This document shows positions 35,820 through 45,121 of a stretch of DNA of 64,000 bases, piece by piece. The stretch's first letter is position 1, and the number at the start of each line of letters is the position of its first letter. Where the stretch lies: assembly GCA_002803225.1 (NCBI GenBank), contig NXFV01000997.1:1-64000 (forward strand). Reading direction: 5' to 3'. The notes under the pieces were generated by a model. The model searched no databases and was not told where the DNA came from. It was given only the letters and a program-made list of their open reading frames with translations. Source of the stretch: Gamarada debralockiae (lineage: Eukaryota; Ascomycota; Leotiomycetes; Helotiales; Hyphodiscaceae). Both the position numbers and the translations under genes were made by a program.

Positions 35820-36544
35820 TTAAAGGTAATACTCGAAATCTGGATGTACATCACCCACATGCTCAATGTCCATCACACGCATCTGTGTCGCTTCTTCAGA
35901 ATCACGATTCCTCTTCTTCCTCTTATTATTCCGAACTAGATACTATCTCAAAAGCCCAGTCGTCGCAATACCGACAACCATAGCACCCAAAACAAATCCA
36001 TTTCGGCAGTAGTAATGAGGTGTGTTGGAACGTGACACCTGAGTATAACCCACTTGGCACTGTTGCCTAGGGTATGAGTCACTACGCTATATATATAGCC
36101 CTAGGATCACTACTCTCTAAAAGTCAAGCTGCTTTCACATTCTACAATTCTGACCTCGCAACAACCATAGACTTGCGTTAAGGCAATAGAGAAACTCTGT
36201 CCAAATACGTTCATTATCGCCAAGACGCCTCCTCTAAATATTACGTCAGGTTCAATCCCCAAAGCAAGTTAGAAATGAGTGTACTCGTACCTTTTGGTGA
36301 ACCCAACACAGTTACTGTTGGCCCAAGATAGTGCTAGGATTGCCGATGGGTATATCCTAACACTAGTAAGGAAAGTCCTAGTTAAAGATATCCTGTTGGA
36401 TTTATTGACAAGGAGCATGTGCCAGCCCACGGCAGCGACAAACAGAGATACACCGAGGAACACAGCACGAATCGTTAGCCGATCCGATGCGATGCAAATC
36501 ACGATGGTGGAGACAGCTGCACAGGCATAGATTGGAATCATCAT
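35820..36544 (-). pseudogene. MFS transporter remnant (allantoate permease/ACS type), C-terminal half
   Basis: On minus from 36544: IPIYACAAVSTIVICIASDR, FLGVSLFVAAVGWHMLL, SVRIYPSAILALSWANSNCV and GFTKR. In shifted frames follow VLAIMNVFGQSFSIA and, near the end, NGFVLGAMVVGIATTGLLR, an in-frame TAG near 35944, and HVGDVHPDFEYYL at the stop. The DR motif, the YPS...AWANSNV..FTKR helix and the HPDFxYxL tail are hallmarks of the Dal5-like anion:cation symporter family. The N-terminal half is absent. A TAG where the family often has a polar residue would fit a C-to-T change of CAG. Confidence 0.75.
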
Positions 36545-36848
36545 GAGCTAAGTTCCAAGCGTTGAGAACTTGAGGGTTCAGTGGACCTCACGGGAAGAAC
36601 ATTCCCATAGACGACAAAACAGCTTCTCTGGAGTTAAGCTGACGAAAAATGGATTGTGAAGCGCTTCATCAATATTGAGAGTGATATTTGACTCTTGGAA
36701 CACAACCTCATTCTTCTCATTCCAATCATACGTTCTCAAGGAAGCTAGGAGTTTCGTTTTGTCGTATCGAATGTTTTCTGTTTGTTCTCCAGTTGAAAGG
36801 CCAATATATGCTTGATGCATTGGGTCGCGGTGGGGACTATGAAGATCA

Positions 36849-37268
36849 TCACTCACCAGGAAAAAAACAAAATTCCTGTTGCGTGGCGATTAAAGTCCAG
36901 GTTTCTTCGTCCCTAAATATCCGAGAACAAACTGCACACATATGGAAGACTTGCTGACTTCGTTCAATAAGATCGTCTTGGTTGATGCAAATAGCATCGA
37001 TCCACAGAATCCGATTCTTGACTGAACTCCCGAGACGAAGAGCGAGTGCTACACTCTGAGTAACTTTAAACGGCTTTCCATTGAGGATTATTAGAGAGTC
37101 AAATACTGAATATCTCCAGGCATAAGAGAGAGCTTCGTACGTCAGCAAATTGTCGAGGCTCACAATTTGTAGATCGAGCGAAGGTCGTCGATGATATTTT
37201 TCGCAGGGGGTAAATCAGCAGTCTGATCTCTCTCGCTTTTCGGTCAAGGGCCGCGTATGGAATCCGAA
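36849..37268 (-). pseudogene. HET-domain N-terminal fragment
   Basis: On minus: YAALDRKAREIRLL, then a one-base frame shift, then IVSLDNLLTYEALSYAWRYS, LNGKPFKVTQSVALALRL, and WIDAICINQDDLIERSQQV-HMCAV. This is the canonical start of a HET domain. It stops abruptly after CAVCS and continues into unrelated sequence. The next open piece (36578-36856, minus) has no recognisable family. A truncated HET gene next to a truncated MFS gene on the same strand suggests a deletion or recombination junction at about 36.85 kb. Confidence 0.75.
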
Positions 37269-37540
37269 GTGAAGTGTGTTTCATCCCACACAATCGATGT
37301 AGGAAAGAAGTATGAAAATTTATATATACACATAAGGGCTTTATTTCTAGGGCTCGCAGTCGATCTGTGGTGACCGAAGTAAAGTTTGAACGTTGATTGT
37401 GGCTGGATTTACAAGCGATCATTGGTGCCAAGTTGGGCTGTGCATGCCCTATCAGAGCCTGCCCCACCTGACAACAACTCTAAGAAGGTGCAGAATTGAT
37501 AGCCGTTCTCGGTCAAATTGTCGATGCGGGTTCATGATCG

Positions 37541-37860
37541 CAATGTTAGGCATCTGGAACCCCTGTCCATGGAAATTCCATGGAACCAGAGCTCTGGAAC
37601 CTTCCAGTCCCTTTAAATGGAAATGGTTCCATTGTCTCCTAGCCCAAGTTCCATGGAATCAAGGCCTTGAAGTCACGTGCAAGACTCTTGGGGTTGGTAA
37701 GTTTTGGTTTTTTTGGGGCGGGGCCCCAGGAGGCAGGGATTCTAGCCCTCTGATTGGCTTTAAATCACGTGCCAATTCCATGAACATCTACTTAGAAATG
37801 GAACGGAACCTTCCATATAGAGTAAATGGAAATTCCATGGATTCCAGATGCCTAACATTG
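37541..37860. mobile_element. palindrome-rich inverted-repeat element (MITE-like), 320 bp
   Basis: The ends are a perfect 19-bp inverted repeat (CAATGTTAGGCATCTGGAA / its complement), followed by further imperfect pairing. The interior is packed with TTCCATGGAA-like palindromes and ATGGAA/TTCCAT units in both orientations. CACGTG occurs twice. No ORF. The element would form a long stem with secondary hairpins. Confidence 0.7.
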
Positions 37861-39340
37861 GTTATTCAGCACTCCAGCAAGATTATAGCTCATTTCCTCT
37901 GACTCAACAACTCTGAAACCTTGTTCCCACTTATGATATATCCCTAGGATGTACCTGAGCGAGAACCATACTCGAAAGCTCCCAGGGAATGGAGACCAGC
38001 TATGTTACAGAGAAGGTGCAGGAATGCAAACTTCAGTCTGGATCATTCAGTCATTGGTTTTGAGCGTTGCACCTTCCAATCTTCCGGCTGTTTCCTTGAC
38101 CCAGATACACTTTGCTCTGCTCGGATACATCGTAGATTGTCGTTGTCGAGAATTGCGACGGTCAAAATTAAATAAATACCAACAGCACAATCGAAGAAAA
38201 CTACTAAATTTGTAGTCAAGCATTTGACCATGGCAAGGCAGAATGATGATGACTACTTGTCACAGCACAGAGATTGATGGAACTACCAAGCTTGTGTGAT
38301 TGATATGCGCTTCTCTACCTCCTCATGAGAGGTATCCGTCAAGGCAACATGGTGAATAAGTGATGAGGCTGCAAAAGGGCTGCTCCTGCTCTGCCATATA
38401 CCTCGCTAAGACGTATCCAAACAGTGAATATAAGGAGAAAACTTCGATTTACATAGTGAACAGCATGAAACAATAAAGTCGCTTGAATTGTGAAGACTTC
38501 ACAGACATCGCCTCACACCTCTTCAAGTAGATAAGTGATTTAACTCAGCCGACGAATCTCCAAAATTTCATACCCATGAACATATAAATCCAGTCTCTAC
38601 TCACAAAAGAGGAACCTCTCTCACGCCTCAAGGCAAAGTCTCTCTCTCACCCAAACCACATCCCAAGGACCCTCCATCACAACCAAAAAACCCGCAAATA
38701 GAAAGCACAGAAAACACTACTACTCCAATACACACAAACAAGTGGCGGCAATGAAATCTCTGCCCTCCCCCACCAAACCTCAAACATACAAATAACGCCA
38801 GCAAATCTTCAACCCTATCTCTCAAACCCCACTCTTCACCTTTTGTACTGTACACAAGAAGTTCATTCGAACAAGAACTACCAGTGCTGTGTCCAAATCC
38901 AGACCATCTATACGTACGTCCTCGATTTGCAGCCCCCGAACATCGAATTGAGTCAACGCCCACTGGTGGTCTTTGAGCTTTTACGCGCCAACTCAAAGAA
39001 TTTGATCTCGATTATCATGACATAATATAAACTTCTCTGTTAACATACTTCGTAAAGCTCAAATGTTGAAACTCGTTGTCGAAAGCTTGGATGTCGCCGA
39101 CGGGATTGTCGTTGTCGATGTAATAAGTAGGATGGAAATAAAAGAGCAAGAGGCGAATTGGACGAACAGAATAGACAACCCAAGAAAAGAAGGTGGGCGG
39201 AGAGGACAGGGTTTAGATATTATGGCCATGCTTCTTACAAACACAGCACTGATGGACGGAGGAGGGACGTCGAGTTCGGTGGCAAAACGTTGACTTGTGT
39301 GTGATCAGGGTTTTAAAGCCCGCGGGAGCTTGGTATGGCA
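37861..39340. other. intergenic, nothing recognised
   Basis: ORFs such as 38628-38996 (minus) have no family features. The sequence on both sides is repeat-derived. Confidence 0.35.
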
Positions 39341-39397
39341 AATCATTCACTGAGGGCGAATGCCTGAAGAGATGCTGAAATCTCTGACAGGGATTGG
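39341..39397. repeat. 57-bp dispersed repeat, copy 1
   Basis: AATCATTCACTGAGGGCGAA to GGGATTGG closely matches 43847-43904 in the same orientation with about six changes. It abuts the duplicated HET segment starting at 39394. Confidence 0.75.
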
Positions 39398-39815
39398 CGA
39401 TTGCTAGAAGCGTTGAACTTTCGTCCACGAACGGTAAAGGGTGCCAGTAGTGGTTTGGGTCTTCCTGAGCTGTCCACGCACATCTAAACCAAGGGCGTGC
39501 AAAAAAAAAAAAAAAAAAGAAGTATAGACGTGCTAGTCAACTCCCCTGCCTCTTTTTGCGTCTGTTCAAGGTGTATCGCAAAGTGCTGCATCCGATGGAG
39601 GAGTAACAGACCAAGCAACCATATGCAAGAAACGAGAAAAGTCCAGAACATACAGCACAGGGCGAAAAGTATGAGTTCCCCTGAAACATTACACGAAGTC
39701 TAGAGGCATCCAAGGAATTGACGACTCCTTGTACGCCATTCTTATGCATACGCTCTAGGACGACGATAGGCCTCAATCATCTTCGGGGCCGAGCCAAACG
39801 ATGACAGTAGAAGCA
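39394..39815. repeat. segmental duplication, copy 2
   Basis: Second copy of 31038-31483, same orientation. Contains an A run of about 19 nt at about 39500 where copy 1 has a longer A/T microsatellite. Confidence 0.9.
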
Positions 39816-39935
39816 TGAGAATAAACCGCACACACATGGAAATTTGCTCACTTCGTTCAACAAGATCGTCTTGATTGATGCAGACCTGATCGATACTGGA
39901 AGAGAAATCAGCAAGTCGCACCCCTGGCAGATGAT
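39537..39935 (-). pseudogene. HET-domain central fragment
   Basis: On minus: SIDQVCINQDDLVERSEQI, then frame-shifted remains of the VIVWLG segment, then VVLERMHKNGVQGVVNSLDA. Sequence similarity to 30853-31557 covers the second part only, so this copy keeps the ICINQDD block that the other has lost. Both ends are truncated. Confidence 0.7.
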
Positions 39936-40122
39936 TCGCTAGTATTTTACTATACAAATTTTAGTAAGGTATTTGGCACTTTATTTCAATTTTCATTCCC
40001 TTCCGATACAAACTCTTTTTAGCACAAGATAAAGTATAGTAAGACTAGTAGTAATAGGCTCTCAATTTCCTAAGTTTTAAACAATTCTATCAAATGGAAG
40101 TTGCGGTGTTTCTGTTTGAAAA

Positions 40123-40195
40123 GTATGAGTTTTGGTTAGTTTTGCCTCGCTTGCGCCCCGCTGGTGAGCGAAATAATGTCATCCATCCCCTGGTG
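40123..40195. mobile_element. diverged terminal repeat related to the 4.8-kb element
   Basis: GTTTTGGTTAGTTTTGCCTC ... CTGGTGAGCG ... CCCCTGGTG aligns with the right end of the element at 5201-5270. The preceding ~150 nt are AT-rich like that element's interior. A matching left end was not found, so this is a truncated copy. It ends 194 nt before the HET start codon at 40390. Confidence 0.5.
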
Positions 40196-40389
40196 CCTAA
40201 TTCTAACAAGCGCAGACGGCACGGCTCGAGACGAATTGTTTCCATTCCCAGCGTCGCCAGCACAGCCACTTCTTCCTCGTCTTTCCTCAATATTCTTCAA
40301 TCGCGAGGCTGAGGCCTTTCGACAAGTCGTCACCCGCGACATTTCCAATTCTGCTATCCCTGTGTAGGGGAGATTTCTTTGGAAATTCC

Positions 40390-42705
40390 ATGATGAAGGA
40401 TCTCTGCTTCGTCTGCCGCGGGGTCTTCATCCGGAGCGGTCGTCGCGAGCCCGACCCAAATCCAAACTTCGACAGCCGTGGTAAAAACTTCTACATCCAC
40501 CATGAGACTTCCACTGGGCTAAAAAAGGCTGCCGAGGAAGGGTGTCAGTTATGTGCGGCGCTATGGAGGAGCCTCACGAGGCAGGACAGAGCTAGCATAG
40601 TTCAACGTCGCGATTCTGCGGTGACAGGATCTCCTGTTGTCTCATATCATGTTTCGACTTGCAAACCGTATTTTATCGAATTTCGACTCCGAACCCCAGC
40701 AAACAACTACATTGAAAGGAGTTTTAGTTTTCGACCAATTCAAGGTAGGACTAAATAAACTGATCGGCGATTGTAGTAAGCTCACTGTGCAATAGAAAGC
40801 TCCGTTGTCAAGCCGCTGGAAAGCAGAATTCCCACTAATACAGGCTCTGAAGAGGTCTTGGGGCTGGCTATACAGTGGATATCAAGCTGCATTCGAAACC
40901 ACAAGATGTGCAATGTAAGAGAATGCTCAAATGGAGAACCTCAACTTCCAACTAGGCTTCTGTGGGTGGGCTTACCGGGGGATTTATTGATCCGATTATG
41001 TCACACGAGATTATTCCCAAAAGACACTCTGTATATGACACTCAGCCACTGTTGGGTAAGTAGATTCCACGTTTGTCGTATTTGATGGGAGCAGAATCTA
41101 GCGAAGCAAGTTGGAGTCTGTGCTTTCCAATGCCATAGAAAAAGGTTGTTGAAACAGAGGATAACTTCGTTTGGCGAGAGGAAAACATTCATTGCTGATG
41201 ACTTTAAGGGGAAAAATAAGTTTCTCAACCTTATCACTGATAAGCTGGGAGAATTTGAAGAAGGCATTCCACTAGTAAATTTACCGAAGACCTTTCAAGA
41301 CGCCGTCACCTTCACTCGACGCACCCCGGTTCGGTATATTTGGATTGACTCAATGTGTATTATTCAAGATTCTCGTGAAGATTGGGAAATGGAAGCTTTG
41401 CGAATGGAACAGGTCTATTCGAATGCATACTGCAATATAGCCGCAACAGCAGGTTCCGACTCTCGATCAGGATGTTTTGTCGAACGCGAGGTCAAAAACT
41501 GCATCCCGATGATTTTTCACGTACCTTCTATGAAAGGGCTACTACCTGCATTCTACCACGGTTTCCTACAGAATCTTAGGTCGTCACGTTCGACAAAGTA
41601 CTTGAATCTTATCGACCCGGGCGCGTACGTATGCGAGGAACGGAATCTTTGGAAAAGGGAAATCACGGATTCGGCCCTAGGAAGTCGTGCATGGGTGTTC
41701 CAAGAACGTCTACTTGCCAGGAGAGTTTTACACTTTGCTTCCAGTCAGATATTCTTCGAATGTTGTTCGTTCCAGGCAGCTGAAATCTCTCCATCGGGTA
41801 TGGCTTTCCCAAATTATCATAACACGCGACTCAAATCGGACTTTGCGGATGCTCTCGACAATTTTAAAGATTCGTTAAGTAAGCCTCGAGAGGGATCTAT
41901 TGCGTGTTGATGCGAGAACTGACATTGTTTAGAGACTTGGAAAGATATCGTTGAGCAATTTACAGCTTGCGAATTGACTCGCGAGACTGATAGACTTCGC
42001 GCCATTGCTGGCTTAGCACGCCGCATGAAAGACACTCTCAAGTGTAGGTATATTGCTGGCCTTTGGGAGTATGAGCTGGTTTCCCAATTAGTATGGAGAA
42101 GCAGTGGCAGATCTAAACGAACCTCTACATACCAAGCACCGACATGGTCATGGGCATCCAGACCTGGACAAGTCATTTTCGACAGTTCAGGTTATCTGTG
42201 GCAACGGTTTGTTACTATGCAAGATGTAGAGATAAGAACTACGGACGGCAACGAAATGAGTCACGTCGTGTACGGCTGCCTCCGCCTCCAGGGGCTTTTA
42301 ATACCGTGTTCTATCAGAACTGAAAAGGATGGAACTTCGGCAGCAGGAAAGGGTCTCGAGATTCTGGTTCGGCAATACTCCTCCGACTTCATCCCTGACA
42401 TAAGCGATGATCCTGCCGAAACATACCGGGACGGAAGGTTTTGCTGCATCCCGTGCTTCTTTAGCAATAGAGGCTCCGTGTTTTGGATGCAGGGTCTTGT
42501 TCTTAGATCTTCCGGAGAGAAGGGTCAATATCGACGAGTCGGCGCTTTTACATGTAGTCGCAAGGGCGGCGGCATCGAATTTGGGAAGCATCTTAAAAGA
42601 GCATTGGTTGTTAGAGGTGACGCTGCGGAGAAGGCACTATTAACTGAGGACCTCTATGAAAACTACGACGAAGAAAATGATCGATACACATTCTCAATCA
42701 TATGA
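40390..42705 (+). CDS. HET-domain protein, intact
   Basis: Four exons: 40390-40744, 40796-41055, 41209-41878, 41933-42705; introns 51, 153 and 54 nt; 685 aa. The N-terminus has a Cys-containing lead (CFVCRGVF, GCQLCAALW). The HET domain starts YMTLSHCW, spliced to GKNKFLNLITDKL. The 41208 acceptor was chosen because it restores this conserved junction. It continues with LVNLPKTFQDAVTFTRR, YIWIDSMCIIQ, REDWEMEALRMEQVYSNAYC, and ends with LGSRAWVFQERLLARRVLHF. The C-terminal part includes ETDRLRAIAGLARRM, YIAGLWE and APTWSWASRPG, typical of HET tails. Same subtype as the gene at 10662. Expected role: triggering cell death on non-self recognition; the partner is unknown. Confidence 0.92.
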
Positions 42706-43250
42706 GTGGTATAGATCCAATATTACTCCATTTATTCATTTTATCTCTTTCTTCTTCTTAATACTGAAATCTTCAACCTCTCTTGCCAGCTTTCAAGCCT
42801 TAGCTCTCGCAAAGAAATGGTATGACTTTCAAATAATTATAGAGATCATATTTTTCAGCTGTTACCACTCCATAGCCCCCTCTTTAGGCTTTTACCACTG
42901 TATCTCACGAGTTCAGCTTTTGTTCAATTCATCCTTTACCATACTAACTGACATTTCAAATTCTCATAATTCACGATGTAGCATTAAAAACTTTCTGGCC
43001 TAATCCTTCTTGAGGGTTTTGGGGTTCCATACTCTATATAAGTACTGAAGTCACCATTTCGAGACGTTTTACTCGCAGTTTAAAATACATGTCAGTAACG
43101 CTGGAAGCTAGTCTCTTAATAGCTGTACTCCGATAACAGGGTATTTGTACAAATCAAGGGACTCAAGGGACGCTTATCCATGCTTGTAAAAAGTAGTTGA
43201 AATTCTTCTTAAGCCTTGCTATTTTGAACAGCCATTTCTTTAGCTATTAG
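42706..43250. other. intergenic, nothing recognised
   Basis: 3' flank of the HET gene; T-rich, no gene. Confidence 0.35.
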
Positions 43251-43640
43251 CTAAAGTGTTATTTGAAACAAGTTATCAAATGGATGTAGTTCCTCCTCAT
43301 CTTCCTTCCCAACCTCAACACCCTTTTTTTTACCATCACCTTCATTACTCATTTCTTCCACTGATTTATATTCATCCCCTGTTTCCATAGTATCCATAAC
43401 TTTCATAGCTTCAGCATGTTGTGCCTCTCACACCAATCCTCCATTTCCATCTAATCAATAGGTTCTGCGGTTTCCACTGCCTCCAAATCCTCTCCATTTG
43501 TCACAGTTAGAGCCAGCTTACTCTCCTTTCGATAAACCTCATTCTTGTGTCTTAAACTCGGCACCTTTCCGCTCCCAGCCTGTCAACGGGATCCTCAGCC
43601 CCGTCACAATCTACTTCTCCCTCACAAAATGGAAAAAGGT
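43251..43640 (-). pseudogene. acidic ORF relic
   Basis: On minus, coding-like acidic sequence persists across shifted frames: GEVDCDGAEDPVDRLGAE, then VPSLRHKNEVYRKESKLAL with NGEDLEAVETAEPID and a stop, then EAMKVMDTMETGDEYKSVEE and a final HPFDNLFQITL stop at 43251. Family unknown. Short introns could rescue part of it. Confidence 0.25.
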
Positions 43641-43846
43641 AACAAAATCACAAAGCAGCAGAGCAAATTATAACAAGAGAGGAAATTAAAACTCACTCCC
43701 GTTGTAGATCAGCCAAGTGACCCCACAAAACCCATGCAGGGGAAGAGACCGATCTATTAACCTGTACAAAGCCACATTTTTCAACTTCTAAAAAGACCCT
43801 GCCCACCCAAACCTCCATCCACCCCTCAACCCCCCAACTTCCCCCT

Positions 43847-43904
43847 AATCATTCACTCAGGGTGAATGACTGAAGAGGTGCTGAGATCTCTGACAGGGAT
43901 TGGA
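43847..43904. repeat. 57-bp dispersed repeat, copy 2
   Basis: Matches 39341-39397 (shared core TCTCTGACAGGGATTGG). The flanks differ on both sides. Confidence 0.75.
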
Positions 43905-44332
43905 CAACTAGTAGGAGGAAGTTGAGATGAGAGAGGCGCGCTCGTTGATGTTGTGATAATGACTAAAGGGCTCAGATTGCTAGTTGGGCGAGGATGAGAG
44001 TAGGTGGACGGAAAATAGTTGCTTGAACATATACATTGTTGTGTAACATACTTCTTATTGAGTCCTTTGCTCCTTCGTACAGACCTCTTAATATATGAAG
44101 GCTGTGCGACGCCAAGATACCCATATCTGTTCCCCATCCGACTCCAATATGTGCAACATCCCCTGGATGATTAGTTTCGTACAGTACAACCCCAGCCAAG
44201 ACCGAACCCCAGAGCAATTGCTTGCTGAACGCCATCTATGCCACACTGGGCGACCAAGCGCCATCCATTTTACCGCCTCAAACCCAATCAAATACTCCGA
44301 ATCGATTAATCCCAACTCCATACACAACCCAT

Positions 44333-45121
44333 TCACACAGGAAATTTAGGTGCCTTCCGCTTCCTCATCCTCGGCAGGCTTCTCACTTTGACTCTCCCTC
44401 CACTACTAGCAACATCCGCACTCCGTTCATACCTAATACGATTATATTTCCTTATCCCACTCGGCGTGCTTGCCCTCCTCAAAGACATCTCCATCTCCTC
44501 TTCCACCGAACTCTCATCTTCATGGAACCCCTCGTCAATATCATCAGGGCTAGATCTTCCTTCATCCCACTCGTCGACATCAATTCTCAACTTCTCCGTC
44601 GCGTCTCGTCCCCTCGATGGCGGAGGCGACGGTAAATATGGTCTTGATGTGATCTTGCGTAATGTGCATTGCGAGTTGGATACAATCATGTCCTCAACCA
44701 ACGCGTTGATGTCTCGGATATGACTCGAGCAACTCTGTAACTGGACGTTGAGTTGGCGTTGCAGCCGTCTGCAAGCTGCCGCCCCCTTGTTCGATAATAC
44801 TGGCGTCGAGGGCAGGGAAACCGTTTGCGTGATTCGCTCAGAGGGTGATTCCATATCCTCATCGTCGATGTCGAAGTCCGCGTCGTTTTGCCACGCCTGG
44901 AAATGTACCAGCTTATCGCGCGATTGTTGCTGCAGAGTCTGCTGCGAAAACTTCGTCACGATATCGTTTATCCCCGCCTGATGAGGCTTCGGAGGGAAAG
45001 GGAAGGAAGTCGGAGGTGGCGTGAGTGGGGAAGGGAAGGAAGTATCTGTTGGAGAAGGAAAAGCGTCGAGGAGTTGACGTTGTGTTTGCGGCTGGGCGCC
45101 GAACGTAAAATGTTCGAACAT
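44333..45121 (-). CDS. hypothetical disordered/nuclear-type protein
   Basis: Single-exon frame of 262 aa from the ATG at 45121 (MFEHFTFGAQPQTQRQ). The frame is open a further 27 codons upstream, but MFEHFTFG looks like the natural start. The N-terminus is Pro/Ser/Thr-rich. The central part (KGAAACRRLQRQLNVQLQ and SSHIRDINALVEDMI) looks helical and could mediate self-association. Then comes an acidic segment (DVDEWDEGRSSPDDIDEG) and a strongly basic C-terminus (RSLPRMRKRKAPKFP) that could serve as a nuclear signal. No family recognised. Long open frame and biased composition support a real gene. Confidence 0.65.
   Translation of the reverse strand: MFEHFTFGAQPQTQRQLLDAFPSPTDTSFPSPLTPPPTSFPFPPKPHQAGINDIVTKFSQQTLQQQSRDKLVHFQAWQNDADFDIDDEDMESPSERITQTVSLPSTPVLSNKGAAACRRLQRQLNVQLQSCSSHIRDINALVEDMIVSNSQCTLRKITSRPYLPSPPPSRGRDATEKLRIDVDEWDEGRSSPDDIDEGFHEDESSVEEEMEMSLRRASTPSGIRKYNRIRYERSADVASSGGRVKVRSLPRMRKRKAPKFPV

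Noticed and set aside
43972..44235. 87-codon ORF on minus (QLLWGSVLAGVVLYETNHPG)
   Set aside because: Looks somewhat protein-like but no family, and no clean splice to the 44333 gene could be shown.
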